Shown here one piece after another: positions 7,333-16,700 of a DNA stretch of 39,142 bases. Below the pieces are notes generated by a model. The model had not been told where the DNA came from. It worked only from the letters and a program-made list of their open reading frames with translations, and searched no databases. The stretch comes from Acidobacteriaceae bacterium (GTDB lineage Bacteria > Acidobacteriota > Terriglobia > Terriglobales > Acidobacteriaceae): positions 1 through 39,142 of the forward strand of contig DAIDLI010000116.1 in NCBI GenBank assembly GCA_027449545.1. Direction: 5' to 3'. A program made the translations under genes and the position numbers. Each line of letters opens with the position of its first letter. Position 1 is the first letter of the stretch.

Positions 7333-9000
7333 CTACCTTGCGGGTACGGTGGAGGTTTGAATCCGGTGCAGCAGTTGCTGTGCCTCCGTGTTGGCGGGGT
7401 CTGCCTGGACGGCGCTTTCCGCTTCGGCCTGGGCGCTTTTGAGGTCGTGGGCTGCAAGGTCAGCGCGAGCCAGGATGAGGTGGGCGTCGGCGCCGGGACT
7501 CAACGCCAGGGCCTGACGGGCCTCGCGGCGGGCTCCCTGCAGGTCGCCACTGCGGAGGCGCACGCGGGCGAGGCCGAGATGGGCGTCGGCAGATTTGGGA
7601 TCGGCAGTTGCGGCCATCTGGTAGAGACGCTCGGCTTCAAGAACCAAGCCGCGGCTGAGATAGCCCTTGGCTTGCGCACAGAAGGTCTTGGCACGCTGCT
7701 GGGGACTCAGCGCCGCTACCCGGCGCGCGTCCATCTCGTCGAGCATCTGCGAGGCCTGGCGGAAGGCGGTCTCGTCGAAGGTGCGCGCAATCCGCTCCAG
7801 CGGGTCGGGCGCAGCGGGCGGATCTACGGTTGCGGTGGATGCGACGGCGGGTGCGGCAGCGGGATGTTTCCATGCCTGCAAAAGCGAGGCTGCCTCACTG
7901 TCGTTGGGCCGCAGCTTCAGGCACTGCGTCAGCTCATTGAGCGCGGCGGTGCTGTTGCCGTGGCGCTTGAGGCTCACGGCGAGATTGAAGTGGTAATCGG
8001 CGTCGCGGGGATCGTCGGCTGCTGCCTGGATGAACTTGGGAGTGCCGTCGCGGCCCTGGCGGCTGAGCGCCACGCCCTCGTTGTTGACCACTTCGGCCAG
8101 CGGGAGGGTTTTGGCGACCTCTGCGAACTCCTTGTAGGCCTCGGGATAATTTCCGGAGAAGAGCAACGACAGGCCACGGTAGAAGCTGGCTTCGAGGCCG
8201 TCCGGGCCCTTGCGGTCCACCTTGGAGAAGGCGTCGGCCGCGCGATCGTACTGCTGGCTCCGGTACTCTTCGCGTCCCAGGGCCATCCACGCGGGGCTGA
8301 AGTCGGGGCTGAGCTTCACCGAAGTTGCGAGATGCCGCATGCGTTCCGCCTGATCCGGCTCGGTAATGCCGCGGATGTACTGTTCATAGGCGGAGAGGCT
8401 CAGGCTGCTGCCTTCGGCCACGAAGGTTTCCTCGGCCACATTGAGGGAGGGATCGAGCTGGCGGGTGAGCTTCCAGGCGAGGCGGTCGAAGATGGCGATC
8501 ATGCTGGTCATGGGCCCCTGCGCGGAGACCGCGGCCAGCATCTTGAGATGCGGCACATTGACCACTTCCGCCTGGGCGACCAGGTCCTGGCCGTTGAGCG
8601 AGAAGCTGCCCACGATGATGGAGTCGGCGTCCAGGGTCTGGGCCAGCTTGATTTCGCTGGCGCGCGAGGGCTGGAAGTTGGGCGGCAGGCCGAGATGATC
8701 CAGCGCATAGACGCGATCGGCGCGGGTCATGGGCGCGAATCCGGCCGATGCAAAGCGGCTGGAAAGCAGGTTGGCCGCCGCTTCGCGAATCCAATCCAGA
8801 TTGAGTTCGCCGGTGCGGTTATCGAAGGGAATCACCAGCAGGATGCGGCCACGGTCGGCGGCGGAATGCTGGATGGGGGGCGCGGAGGGTGACTGCGCGG
8901 CGCTGCAAACGCCCGGAATCAGGAGGATAGAGAGCCCAAGCACAGCGCCGACGGCAAGCCGCTGCGCTGTCCGCCGGCTAAAAAGAAAGAAATTGAACAC
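7333..9000 (-). CDS. Secreted TPR protein with CsgG/TolB-like N-terminal domain
   Basis: Predicted exported protein of 555 residues. A GTG start at 9000 gives a clear signal peptide (VGAVLGLSILLIP, cleavage near CSAA). Residues about 50-190 (ILLVIPFDNRTGE... and a DADSIIVGSF strand) resemble the alpha/beta domain of CsgG, FlgO and TolB-N proteins. The rest, about 205-555, is a run of tetratricopeptide-like helical pairs interrupted by an Ala/Pro-rich linker near 380-400. An in-frame TTG at 9093 would overlap the upstream gene and bury the signal, so it is rejected. There is no clear Shine-Dalgarno site, but TATAAT lies 10 bases upstream, so a near-leaderless mRNA is possible. Function unknown; a protein-interaction scaffold in the periplasm is inferred. 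Confidence 0.8.
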   Translation of the reverse strand: MFNFFLFSRRTAQRLAVGAVLGLSILLIPGVCSAAQSPSAPPIQHSAADRGRILLVIPFDNRTGELNLDWIREAAANLLSSRFASAGFAPMTRADRVYALDHLGLPPNFQPSRASEIKLAQTLDADSIIVGSFSLNGQDLVAQAEVVNVPHLKMLAAVSAQGPMTSMIAIFDRLAWKLTRQLDPSLNVAEETFVAEGSSLSLSAYEQYIRGITEPDQAERMRHLATSVKLSPDFSPAWMALGREEYRSQQYDRAADAFSKVDRKGPDGLEASFYRGLSLLFSGNYPEAYKEFAEVAKTLPLAEVVNNEGVALSRQGRDGTPKFIQAAADDPRDADYHFNLAVSLKRHGNSTAALNELTQCLKLRPNDSEAASLLQAWKHPAAAPAVASTATVDPPAAPDPLERIARTFDETAFRQASQMLDEMDARRVAALSPQQRAKTFCAQAKGYLSRGLVLEAERLYQMAATADPKSADAHLGLARVRLRSGDLQGARREARQALALSPGADAHLILARADLAAHDLKSAQAEAESAVQADPANTEAQQLLHRIQTSTVPAR

Positions 9001-9010
9001 GACACTCAAA

Positions 9011-9016
9011 ATTATA
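9011..9016 (-). promoter_or_regulatory. Candidate -10 element of the TPR gene
   Basis: A perfect TATAAT on the minus strand ends 10 bases before the GTG at 9000. Transcription from it would leave only a few bases of leader. No -35 box is evident. Confidence 0.3.
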
Positions 9017-9067
9017 GGCGGTTCCCGGCTGCGCGGATACCCGGAGCGGTCGGTTGCGGCGCCTGCG

Positions 9068-9973
9068 CTAAGGCTGCGTCTGCGCTGCGGCAATTGGAGC
9101 CGCCCGCAGGATGCGAAACCCCTGTTCGCCCTTCGGGCCTGCTGTCCCCCAGGCGAGGTAGGCCTTGTTGTTCTTCACGCGGATGGTCAGCAGGTTGCCC
9201 AGCATGGGTGCTCGGTCTTTCACCCAGCACGGCCTGGAGGGGCAGGCAAGCTCAAAGATTCGCCTCGCAGTTTGAACGCGCAGGAAAGGCGTCCAGGTGG
9301 TCTCGGTCACCATGGTGGGAGGGCCGCTGGAACCAGTTTCGACAGGGGCAACAGGTACGGCCGTGACCGGTGCTCCGCCTGTGACGGGAACACCGGTGAC
9401 CACGCCCCCATCCGCTGGCCCAGTGGGGGTCATCAGCACGGGTGGGCCGCCAGTGACGGGAATGGCTGTCACCGGCCCGCCAGGCATCGACGAGGACGTA
9501 CGACTCTGCACCATCTTCTGCACATCGCCCCGCTCGACTCCATTGCCCACTACCGCGCAGCTCTCTGCGCCTCCCGCGCCTGTGGATGCCGGCAGACGCG
9601 GCGGAGCCGTGAGCTCAGTGGAAAGGATCAGCAGCTTTTCCTCACCCCTTCCGGGGGCGGCGATACGCGCGATGGATGAGCCCTCGCGGTCGACACGGAA
9701 ATGAATCGTATCGTCGACGGCAATCGGTCTTCCGGCGATCGTGCACAGCGGTGGCGTGAATTGGAAGAGGCTCGCCCAGACGCATTGCATGCGGTAGGTC
9801 TTATCGGCCGTCTGGATGGTGTAGACAGTACCGTCCTCGGTTGTGATCTGCGCGACGATACCCGATTCGGGGTAGGTATGCTTGTTTTCAGCCCGTAGTG
9901 GCGCCACGCTACTCAGGAAGAAGCCGCAAACTGCAAGACCGAGCGCCACCCGCATACATGGGAGTCCAGGCAT
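9068..9973 (-). CDS. Secreted protein with Pro/Val/Thr/Gly repeat linker
   Basis: I do not recognise a named family. The 301-residue product has a signal peptide (about 1-28, ending PLRAEN). Two beta-rich segments, about 35-110 and 225-285, flank a low-complexity linker in which the unit VTxxPVTGGxPV recurs (about 165-215). Both segments contain two cysteines followed by a polar-hydrophobic strand pattern (TIHFRVDREG, LLTIRVKNNK), so they may be diverged copies of one domain, which is an inference. The ATG at 9973 has AAGGGA 5 bases upstream. The TPR gene follows on the same strand 67 bases later, so cotranscription is plausible. Confidence 0.72.
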   Translation of the reverse strand: MPGLPCMRVALGLAVCGFFLSSVAPLRAENKHTYPESGIVAQITTEDGTVYTIQTADKTYRMQCVWASLFQFTPPLCTIAGRPIAVDDTIHFRVDREGSSIARIAAPGRGEEKLLILSTELTAPPRLPASTGAGGAESCAVVGNGVERGDVQKMVQSRTSSSMPGGPVTAIPVTGGPPVLMTPTGPADGGVVTGVPVTGGAPVTAVPVAPVETGSSGPPTMVTETTWTPFLRVQTARRIFELACPSRPCWVKDRAPMLGNLLTIRVKNNKAYLAWGTAGPKGEQGFRILRAAPIAAAQTQP

Positions 9974-10142
9974 GGCAATCCCTTCTGAGAATGAATCCGC
10001 CTGCTGCTTTCCCGAGCCCTGGTGCCCTCAAGAGCGAGATATGCAGGCGGGGCGCGTTCGCCGGTACGGATGCATTTCTTCTACTACTGACACCGGAATC
10101 GGCGGAAGGTTTCCCCAATAAGCAATTCTGCAGCGCGAGGCT

Positions 10143-10907
10143 TCAGTGCCCGATGGCGTCATCGCGCCACAGGGCGACGCCGCCGAGAAGGCCTTCTTCG
10201 TTGGAGACGATGGTGACATCCTTGGGCAGCTTGAAGGTGATCTTCTTGGTATTGCCGCCGCCCAGGTAGAGGTGGTCCCAGTTGAAGGTGTGCGCGGTCT
10301 GCTGGATGGTCAGCAGCAGCATTTTGTTCCAGTGGTGCTTGCCGAAGCGATCAAGGCCGCGGCGGCCCAGGTAATCCTCGTAGGTGTGCTTGCGCCAGGG
10401 GTGGTGGCCGAGCTCGAGGCCGGGGCAGAGGCGGCCGTCGGTGTAGAGGGAGGAGCCCATGCCGGTGCCCAGGGTGATGACCATCTCGACGCCTTGGCCC
10501 TTGATGGCTCCATAGCCCTGCACGGCGGCATCGTTGGCGACGCGCGCGGGCTTCTTCCAGTGCTTCTCGATCTCCTGCTGGAAGTGGAAGCCCACCCAGG
10601 CCGGGTGCAGATTGGCCGCGGTGTAGGTGACGCCCTTCTTCACCACACCGGGAAAGCCCACCGAGACGCGGTCGAAGCCGGGTAATTTCTTGACCAGGGT
10701 GTCGAGTCCCTTGAGCACGGCGCGCGGGGTCGGAATGGCAGGCGTGACCACGCGCTCGCGCTCGGTGAGGGGATTGCCGGCGGGGTCGAGCAGCATGGCC
10801 TTGAGGCCGGAGCCGCCGATGTCGATGGCGAGCGTGATGGGGCCGCGGGCGGTTTTTGCCGAAGGTTTCGAGGCGCGCTTTTTGGCTGGAGCGGATTGGG
10901 GAGGCAT
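10143..10907 (-). CDS. ROK family kinase, polyphosphate-glucokinase-like
   Basis: Predicted cytoplasmic glucose kinase, 254 residues, the size of actinobacterial PPGK. DIGGSGLKA at 29-37 is the phosphate loop; GFPGVV, NDAAVQGYG and TLGTGMGSSLY follow in the expected order; ELGHHPW with KHTYEDYLG is characteristic of the polyphosphate/ATP glucokinase group, and LGGGNT near the C-terminus closes the nucleotide site. The first 20 residues are Lys/Ala-rich. The start is uncertain: the ATG at 10907 is used, an in-frame ATG at 10937 adds 10 residues, and neither has a convincing ribosome site. Use of polyphosphate rather than ATP is inferred from the family. It is the second ROK protein in the window. 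Confidence 0.82.
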   Translation of the reverse strand: MPPQSAPAKKRASKPSAKTARGPITLAIDIGGSGLKAMLLDPAGNPLTERERVVTPAIPTPRAVLKGLDTLVKKLPGFDRVSVGFPGVVKKGVTYTAANLHPAWVGFHFQQEIEKHWKKPARVANDAAVQGYGAIKGQGVEMVITLGTGMGSSLYTDGRLCPGLELGHHPWRKHTYEDYLGRRGLDRFGKHHWNKMLLLTIQQTAHTFNWDHLYLGGGNTKKITFKLPKDVTIVSNEEGLLGGVALWRDDAIGH

Positions 10908-10993
10908 CGGCAAAATTGTAAATCCGTTCCCCACCATAGCGACAAAATCAGCGACGCGGCCAGGGCGGGGCACGCGGGTTTCTGGCCCGGTGT

Positions 10994-11809
10994 TCAGGAC
11001 CTTTTGCGGGAGATCTGGAGGACGGTGGCGTAGTCCTGCACCAGGGAGCCTCCGTAGTTGGCGTTGATGAGGTTTTCGATGCGATCGAGCAGGTGTTGGA
11101 GCCGCGGTGCAGGCAGCATTTGAAAGTCGGCAAAGGTACTGAGCATCTGCACGTACTGCGCCGCGGTGTAGGGAAGCGACCACAGGTGGAGGCGGTAGAC
11201 CGCAGGCTCAAAGATCTCCTCCGAGACCTCTTCGCGTTCCGCTTCGACGGCCTCCTCAGGGCGGGGAAGCTGAGCGCGCCGCTTGACCAGCTCCGGTGCG
11301 TCCTCGGCGTAGATGCTGGCCGCATCGTCCAGAAAGGCATCGCAGGAGCCGTTGCGGATGTGGCGGTTGCGCCAGATGGCCAAGTGGCCGCCTGACTTGA
11401 GAAGCGCTGCGATGCGCCGATCGCGCGTGGCCGGGTTCAGCCAGTGATAGGCGGTGGCGGCATAGATGAGATCGTAACGATCGGTGGTGGTCCAGGTATC
11501 GAAGTTGGCGACGATGATCTTCACGCGCGGATAAGCCGCGAGCCGCTGGCGGGCGAGGGCAGCCATGTTCTCGCCCATCTCGAGGCAATCGATGGCGAGT
11601 CCGCGGGTGGCGAGGGCCTGCGTCGCGTGCCCGGTGCCGCAGCCAATCTCGAAGATGCGCGAGGCCGGCCCGGCACTGGAGAGCGCGATCAGATCGTCAA
11701 AGACCGCTTTGGGATAGGAGGGGCGGTTCTGGTCGTAGAGGCTCGCCACCTGGTTGAAGGTCTGCCGCATCTCGGTGCGGGTTCCGATCTTGGGCATTTC
11801 ATAAGGCAT
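10994..11809 (-). CDS. Class I SAM-dependent methyltransferase
   Basis: Predicted cytoplasmic methyltransferase, 271 residues. Motif I is FEIGCGTGHA at about 53-62, followed by an acidic residue after the second strand (CLEMGENM), ANFDTW as motif II and DLIYAATAYHWLNP after it, a pattern of the UbiE/Tam-like group. The C-terminal third is a helical cap. The frame stays open far upstream into the M3 peptidase gene, but sequence before the ATG at 11809 has no methyltransferase character. No strong ribosome site is seen; the ATG at 11797 is an alternative. The substrate cannot be inferred. It lies downstream of the M3 peptidase on the same strand. Confidence 0.82.
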   Translation of the reverse strand: MPYEMPKIGTRTEMRQTFNQVASLYDQNRPSYPKAVFDDLIALSSAGPASRIFEIGCGTGHATQALATRGLAIDCLEMGENMAALARQRLAAYPRVKIIVANFDTWTTTDRYDLIYAATAYHWLNPATRDRRIAALLKSGGHLAIWRNRHIRNGSCDAFLDDAASIYAEDAPELVKRRAQLPRPEEAVEAEREEVSEEIFEPAVYRLHLWSLPYTAAQYVQMLSTFADFQMLPAPRLQHLLDRIENLINANYGGSLVQDYATVLQISRKRS

Positions 11810-11928
11810 GGCGGTGGGGAAGCGGGTGCGTGGGTTGGCAGGCGCCAACGTGAGCGCCTGGCGATGAGGAAGTCCCGTTCTTTTCGCGGCGGGACTGCGA
11901 AAAGAACGGGAGCAGGGAAGTGCAACGC

Positions 11929-14004
11929 TCACTCCGCGGGATGCGAGGGTGCGGAGGGCTGGGTGGTTTGCGGTTGAAACTCCTGGTTCATCCAGCGTTC
12001 GATGGCCTTCATGTTCTGCGGCCGGCCCAAAAAATCTTGGACGAGCTGGGTGGCCGGGCGGGTAGCGCCTGGCTCCAGCACGGTGCGGCGGTAACGCATG
12101 GCTGTGGGTCCGTCGAGCAGGTGGTTGGGATCGAACTGATCGAAGAAGTCGATGGCAATGACTTTGTCGAGCACGTAGGTGTAGTAGTTGGAAGCGTACT
12201 CGGTGAGGTGCGTGAAGACGGCGAAGAAGTGATCGTTGGGCACCGGGGTGAAGGTGTTGAAGCGCTCCATGTCCTGGCGGTAGAGGCCATCGAAGTGGAT
12301 GGTGGCCGGGGGCAGCGTGTGGAGTTGCAGCGAATAGGTGGAATAGAGGAGCTGGTTCTGAATCCAGCGTCCGCGGCCGTAGGCGCTGGCGGCGTTCATG
12401 CGCGCCACCAGGGTGGCCGGAATCGGCTCGCCGGTCTGGTACTGCTTTGCAAACGACTGCAGGATGGCGGTGGAGTGGAACATCTCTTCGAGCATCTGCG
12501 AGGGGGACTCGACGAAGTCGCCTTCCACGTCGAAGCCGCCCTGCCCGCTCCACTCGCCCTGGCTGCCGAGGATGTGGTGCATTAAGTGGCCGAACTCGTG
12601 GAAGAAGGTGACCACTTCGTCGTACTGCATCAGTCCGGGATCGCCGGCGGCGCCGCCGGAGAAGTTGCACACCAGCATGCCCTCGGGCAGTTGGCGGCCG
12701 CCGATACCGGGCACCACGGGCGAGGAGGAAAACCACTTGTCCTTGCCGGTGCGCGGGTGCATGTCGAGATAGATGCGGCCGAGATGCTTGCCCACATTGC
12801 CGGGCGCGGCGTCGTAGACGTCGTAGACATCGACCGAGGGATCCCATACCACCGCGTTCTTTACCTGCTTGAAGGAGACGTGAAAGAACCTGGCTGCGGT
12901 CTGGAGGATGCCGGCCTGCACCTCTTTGTAGGGGAAGTAGGGGCGCACGCTCTGCGCGTCGAAGTTGAGCTTGGCGCGGCGGTACTGCTCCATCCAGTAG
13001 AGCGAGTCGGCCAGGCTGATGGACTTGACGCCGGGTTGCCGCTGCTGCACGAAGGCGAGCAACTCGTCGTATTCGCGCTGCGCTACGGGGTGCGAGGCCG
13101 CGTCCACCTGGTCGATGAGCTTTTGCACATTGGCGGCCGAGCCGATCATCTGGTCGGCGGTGTCGAGATCGGCAAAGGACTTGTAGCCCAGAGTGCGGGC
13201 CAGCTCTTCGCGCGCGGTCAGCAGGTCGCGCAGCACCGCTTCGTTCTGCGGATAGGCGCGGCCGTGATAGGCCAGGAACATGCGCATGCGGAGATCGGCA
13301 TTGTTGGCGAAATCGAGGACCGGTCCTTCATCGGGCGCGTCGGTGGTCAGGGTGTAATTGCCTTCGGCATCGGGCTTGTGGCGGGCGATGTAATCGGCGG
13401 GGAGGCCATCGAGCTGGGCGCGGGTGGCCTTGATGCTCAGGGTGCCATTGGCGACGTTGCGGCCGAATTCGAGCGAGTCGTTGGTGATCCTCTCCTGAAG
13501 CGCGCGGACCCTGGCGCGGGTGGCGGCATCTTTGTCGACGCCGGCCAGGCGGTATTCCAAGAGCGTGCGCTGCAAGTAGTGGCGCGTGGCCGCGTCCCCG
13601 GCGGGCAGCGGAACGGCGGCGAGCGCGCGATAGACCTGCGGATTCAGGCTCAGCTCGGTATTGGCGGCCGATACGACAGCGGTCATCTTCTGGCCCATGT
13701 CGCGCATGGCGGCGGTATCGGCCAGCGAGTAGAGCAGGTAGGCGTTGTTGTTCGCGAGGGCCAGTTCGTTCTCGGCATCGTCGTAGGGGCGCAGGGTGTT
13801 GGCGACTGTGCGCGGTCCGGTGACGGCCACGAGTTTGGCGATGTCGGCCTTCTCCGCGGCCAGACGCTGGTTGACCCAGGCTTGCAGTGCGGCGGGGCTT
13901 TTGGCCTCTACCCAGGCATGAAGCGGATCATTGCTCTGCGCCGCGGACGGGAGCGTAAGGGCGAGCAGAGCGCAGAGCAGAGCAGAACAGGTTGCGCATT
14001 TCAT
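11929..14004 (-). CDS. Exported M3-family zinc oligopeptidase (Dcp/OpdA-like)
   Basis: Predicted zinc metallopeptidase, 691 residues, close to the usual 680-700 of Dcp and oligopeptidase A. A signal peptide (1-22, ending LPSAAQ) sends it out of the cytoplasm, as for Dcp-type periplasmic enzymes. The zinc motif HEFGH is at 469-473 and the third ligand Glu499 lies in FVESPSQMLEE. The C-terminal helices with YGRGRW and the tyrosine-rich EYASNYYTYV match the substrate-binding part of the family. The last 15 residues are Pro/Gln/Thr-rich. GGAGGTGA lies 13 bases upstream of the ATG. The gene is divergent from priA with 84 bases between. Oligopeptide turnover is the expected role. Confidence 0.9.
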   Translation of the reverse strand: MKCATCSALLCALLALTLPSAAQSNDPLHAWVEAKSPAALQAWVNQRLAAEKADIAKLVAVTGPRTVANTLRPYDDAENELALANNNAYLLYSLADTAAMRDMGQKMTAVVSAANTELSLNPQVYRALAAVPLPAGDAATRHYLQRTLLEYRLAGVDKDAATRARVRALQERITNDSLEFGRNVANGTLSIKATRAQLDGLPADYIARHKPDAEGNYTLTTDAPDEGPVLDFANNADLRMRMFLAYHGRAYPQNEAVLRDLLTAREELARTLGYKSFADLDTADQMIGSAANVQKLIDQVDAASHPVAQREYDELLAFVQQRQPGVKSISLADSLYWMEQYRRAKLNFDAQSVRPYFPYKEVQAGILQTAARFFHVSFKQVKNAVVWDPSVDVYDVYDAAPGNVGKHLGRIYLDMHPRTGKDKWFSSSPVVPGIGGRQLPEGMLVCNFSGGAAGDPGLMQYDEVVTFFHEFGHLMHHILGSQGEWSGQGGFDVEGDFVESPSQMLEEMFHSTAILQSFAKQYQTGEPIPATLVARMNAASAYGRGRWIQNQLLYSTYSLQLHTLPPATIHFDGLYRQDMERFNTFTPVPNDHFFAVFTHLTEYASNYYTYVLDKVIAIDFFDQFDPNHLLDGPTAMRYRRTVLEPGATRPATQLVQDFLGRPQNMKAIERWMNQEFQPQTTQPSAPSHPAE

Positions 14005-14088
14005 GCGGGGAAGTATTTCACCTCCGGCCGCGAAAGGGAAGGCAGGCCGGGCCGGCGATCAGTCACCCGGTAGACTGGTGCTGAGCCC

Positions 14089-16689
14089 ATGCCTTTATGC
14101 TGCGAAGTCGCGCTGCCGGTCCCGCTGGACCGGACTTTCACCTACGCGTTGCGGGAGGGGCAGCGGCCGGTACGCGGCGCGCGGGTCATTGCGCCGTTTC
14201 GCAACGAAAAGCTGATCGGGGTCGTGACGGCGACCGAGGTGGCCGCGCCGGCGGATTTCGAGGTGCGGCATCTGGATGCCGTGCTGGATGACGAGCCGCT
14301 GCTCGAAGAGTCGCTGCTGAAGCTGGCGGAGTGGATCGCGCAGTATTATCTTGCGCCGCTGGGCGAGGTGCTGCGCGCCATGCTTCCGCTGATGGCGGAG
14401 GTGCGGCGCACGGTGTACTACCGCATCACCGATCTGGGCCGGGATGTGCTGGCCAAGGCACTGGAGGCGGCCCACGGGGGCGAATTGTCTCACCTCTTTG
14501 GCCGTGGCCGGGAGATGAGTCGCGAGGACGAGGAAGCAGCGGGGGCTTCGATTGCCCCGCTCGCGAAGCACACGAGCGGCTTTGTTCAGGATGATAAGGG
14601 AAGCAGGCCGGAGAAGCGCAAAAAGCTCTCCGGCGAAGCGCTGGATCTGGAGATGCGGGTGCTCACGCGGCTTTCTTCGGGGGAGCCGGTCAAGGTCTCC
14701 ACGCTGCGGACGGCGACCGCGGCGTCGTTGCAGGTGCTGGCGGCGCTGGTGCGGAAGAAGTGGATTGCCCGCGAGACATCGGCGGTGGAGCGCGATGCGC
14801 GGCGGCTGGAGCGGTTTGCCGTGCTGATTCCCGAGAGCAGGCTGCCGAAGTTGACGGAGAAGCAGCAGGCGATCCTGGCCGAGCTGGCGGCGTGCGGCGG
14901 GGAGATGGCGCTCGACGAGCTGCGTCAGCGCGAACTGTCTTCCTCCACTTTGCAGACGCTGGTGCGGCGCGAGCTGGTGCGGATCGAGGAGCGGCCGGCA
15001 GCCTTCCGGCTGGGCGGCATTGCCCGCCGCAAAGAGCCGTTTGAATTGAACCCTGCGCAGAAGCAGGCGCTGGAGACCATCGCCGGGGCGCTGGGGGAAT
15101 TCCATTCCTTCCTGCTGTTTGGAGTGACGGGCTCGGGGAAGACAGCGGTGTATCTGGCGGCGATGCACAAGGCGCTGGAGCGGGGCATGTCGGCCATCCT
15201 GCTGGTGCCGGAGATCGGCCTCACGCCGCAGACAGTGGGCGTGCTCGACGCGGTCTTCGGCAGCCGCGTGGCGCTGCTGCACTCGGCGCTCACGCCCGAG
15301 GAGCGCAGCGAGCAGTGGCGCCGCATTCAGCGTGGCGACGCGCCGATCGTGGTGGGCACGCGCTCGGCCATCTTCGCGCCCGCACCGAAGCTGGGGCTGA
15401 TCCTCATCGACGAGGAGCACGACCAGAGCTACAAGCAGGAAGAGACGCCGCGCTACAACGCCCGTGACGTGGCGGTGATGCGCGCCAAGATCACCGGAGC
15501 CACGGTGGTGCTGGGGTCGGCCACGCCCGCGCTGGAGAGCTGGCAGAATGCCGTGCAGGGCAAGTATGCCCGCATCGAGCTGCGCGACCGGGTGATGGAC
15601 CGGCCGCTGCCCGAGGTCGAGCTGGTGGACATGCGCCGCGAATTCCAGGAGACGGGGCAGGAGCAGCTCTTCTCGCGCGCGCTGATCGAACAGACCAAGG
15701 CTGCGCTGGAACGCGGCGAGCAGGCGATCATCCTGCTGAACCGCCGCGGTTACTCGTTCGCGGTGATCTGCCGCGCCTGCGGGCAGAAGCTGGAGTGCCA
15801 GAACTGCGCGATCGCCCTGACGCATCACAAGCCTGCGTCGGAAGACGGAATCGCACGCGAAGGACAGCGGCTGGAGTGTCACTACTGCGGTTATCGGCGC
15901 ACGGTGCCGGCGCGCTGCCCGAAATGCGAGAGCGAATACCTCTACTACCTGGGCGCCGGCTCGCAACAGGGCGAGGAGCGGCTGGCGGAGATCTTTCCCG
16001 GGGCGCGCATCGGGCGCATGGACCGCGACACGGTGCGCGGCCGCTACGATCTGGAGCGGCTGCTGGCGCGTCTGCACTCCGGAGAGATCAACCTGCTGGT
16101 GGGCACGCAGATGATCGCCAAGGGACACGACATTCACGGCGTCACGCTGGTGGGCGTGGTGGGTTGCGATCACTCGCTGAGCATGCCGGATTTCCGGGCC
16201 GCCGAGCGCGTGTTCCAGCTCATGACCCAGGTCTCGGGCCGTGCCGGGCGGGGCGATCTGCCCGGCCGCGTGGTGGTGCAGACCTACTATCCCGATCACT
16301 ACGCCATTCTTGCCGCCATGAAGCACGACTACGCAGCCTTTGCGGAGCGCGAGCTGAAGTACCGGCGCTGGATGCACTATCCGCCCTTCGGGGTGCTGGC
16401 GAACGTGCTGGTGCAGTCGCAGAAGCTGGAGGAGGCATCGGGCTGGGCGGCCGTCCTCGGCAAGTATCTCGCCCAGAGCCAGAGCGGCGGAGGGGCTGTG
16501 CGGGTGCTGGGGCCGTGTACCGCGCCTATCGCGCGGATCAAGGGCGTGTATCGCTTCCACATGATTCTGAAAGCTGCCTCGCGCAAGGCGCTGAACGCTG
16601 CCCTGCGCGGGATGCTGGCGCATGCAGAATCCGCTGGGGTGCCGCGGCGAAACCTGGTTGTGGACGTGGATGCGGCGCGGCTGATGTAA
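14089..16689 (+). CDS. priA: Primosomal protein N' (replication-restart helicase PriA)
   Basis: Superfamily 2 DNA helicase that reloads the replisome at stalled forks. The product has 866 residues, about 130 more than E. coli PriA; the excess lies between the N-terminal 3'-end-binding domain and the helicase core (about 120-300), which includes a winged-helix-like part. Walker A GVTGSGKT is at 345-352, the DEEH box at 441-444 and RRGYS precedes the zinc module. The eight zinc cysteines occur as CRAC, CQNC, CHYC and CPKC (about 562-620) with a short insertion between the second and third pairs. GTQMIAKGHD and SGRAGRG are motifs V and VI. There is only a weak ribosome site, and the leader is very short. 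Confidence 0.95.
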   Translation: MPLCCEVALPVPLDRTFTYALREGQRPVRGARVIAPFRNEKLIGVVTATEVAAPADFEVRHLDAVLDDEPLLEESLLKLAEWIAQYYLAPLGEVLRAMLPLMAEVRRTVYYRITDLGRDVLAKALEAAHGGELSHLFGRGREMSREDEEAAGASIAPLAKHTSGFVQDDKGSRPEKRKKLSGEALDLEMRVLTRLSSGEPVKVSTLRTATAASLQVLAALVRKKWIARETSAVERDARRLERFAVLIPESRLPKLTEKQQAILAELAACGGEMALDELRQRELSSSTLQTLVRRELVRIEERPAAFRLGGIARRKEPFELNPAQKQALETIAGALGEFHSFLLFGVTGSGKTAVYLAAMHKALERGMSAILLVPEIGLTPQTVGVLDAVFGSRVALLHSALTPEERSEQWRRIQRGDAPIVVGTRSAIFAPAPKLGLILIDEEHDQSYKQEETPRYNARDVAVMRAKITGATVVLGSATPALESWQNAVQGKYARIELRDRVMDRPLPEVELVDMRREFQETGQEQLFSRALIEQTKAALERGEQAIILLNRRGYSFAVICRACGQKLECQNCAIALTHHKPASEDGIAREGQRLECHYCGYRRTVPARCPKCESEYLYYLGAGSQQGEERLAEIFPGARIGRMDRDTVRGRYDLERLLARLHSGEINLLVGTQMIAKGHDIHGVTLVGVVGCDHSLSMPDFRAAERVFQLMTQVSGRAGRGDLPGRVVVQTYYPDHYAILAAMKHDYAAFAERELKYRRWMHYPPFGVLANVLVQSQKLEEASGWAAVLGKYLAQSQSGGGAVRVLGPCTAPIARIKGVYRFHMILKAASRKALNAALRGMLAHAESAGVPRRNLVVDVDAARLM

Positions 16690-16700
16690 GGGAGCAGACC

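Noticed and set aside
6271-8892. 873-codon open frame on the plus strand opposite the NfeD and TPR genes
   Set aside because: It spans two convincing minus-strand genes and their gap, with no recognisable motif; long antisense frames are expected from high G+C third positions.
11810-12847. Upstream extension of the methyltransferase frame to 617 codons
   Set aside because: The extension overlaps the M3 peptidase gene in another frame and is composed of Arg/Pro/His-rich shadow sequence; the methyltransferase fold starts at 11809.
14095-16623. 842-codon open frame antisense to priA
   Set aside because: Its product is Arg/His/Gln-rich without any domain, and the plus strand encodes an intact PriA with all motifs.
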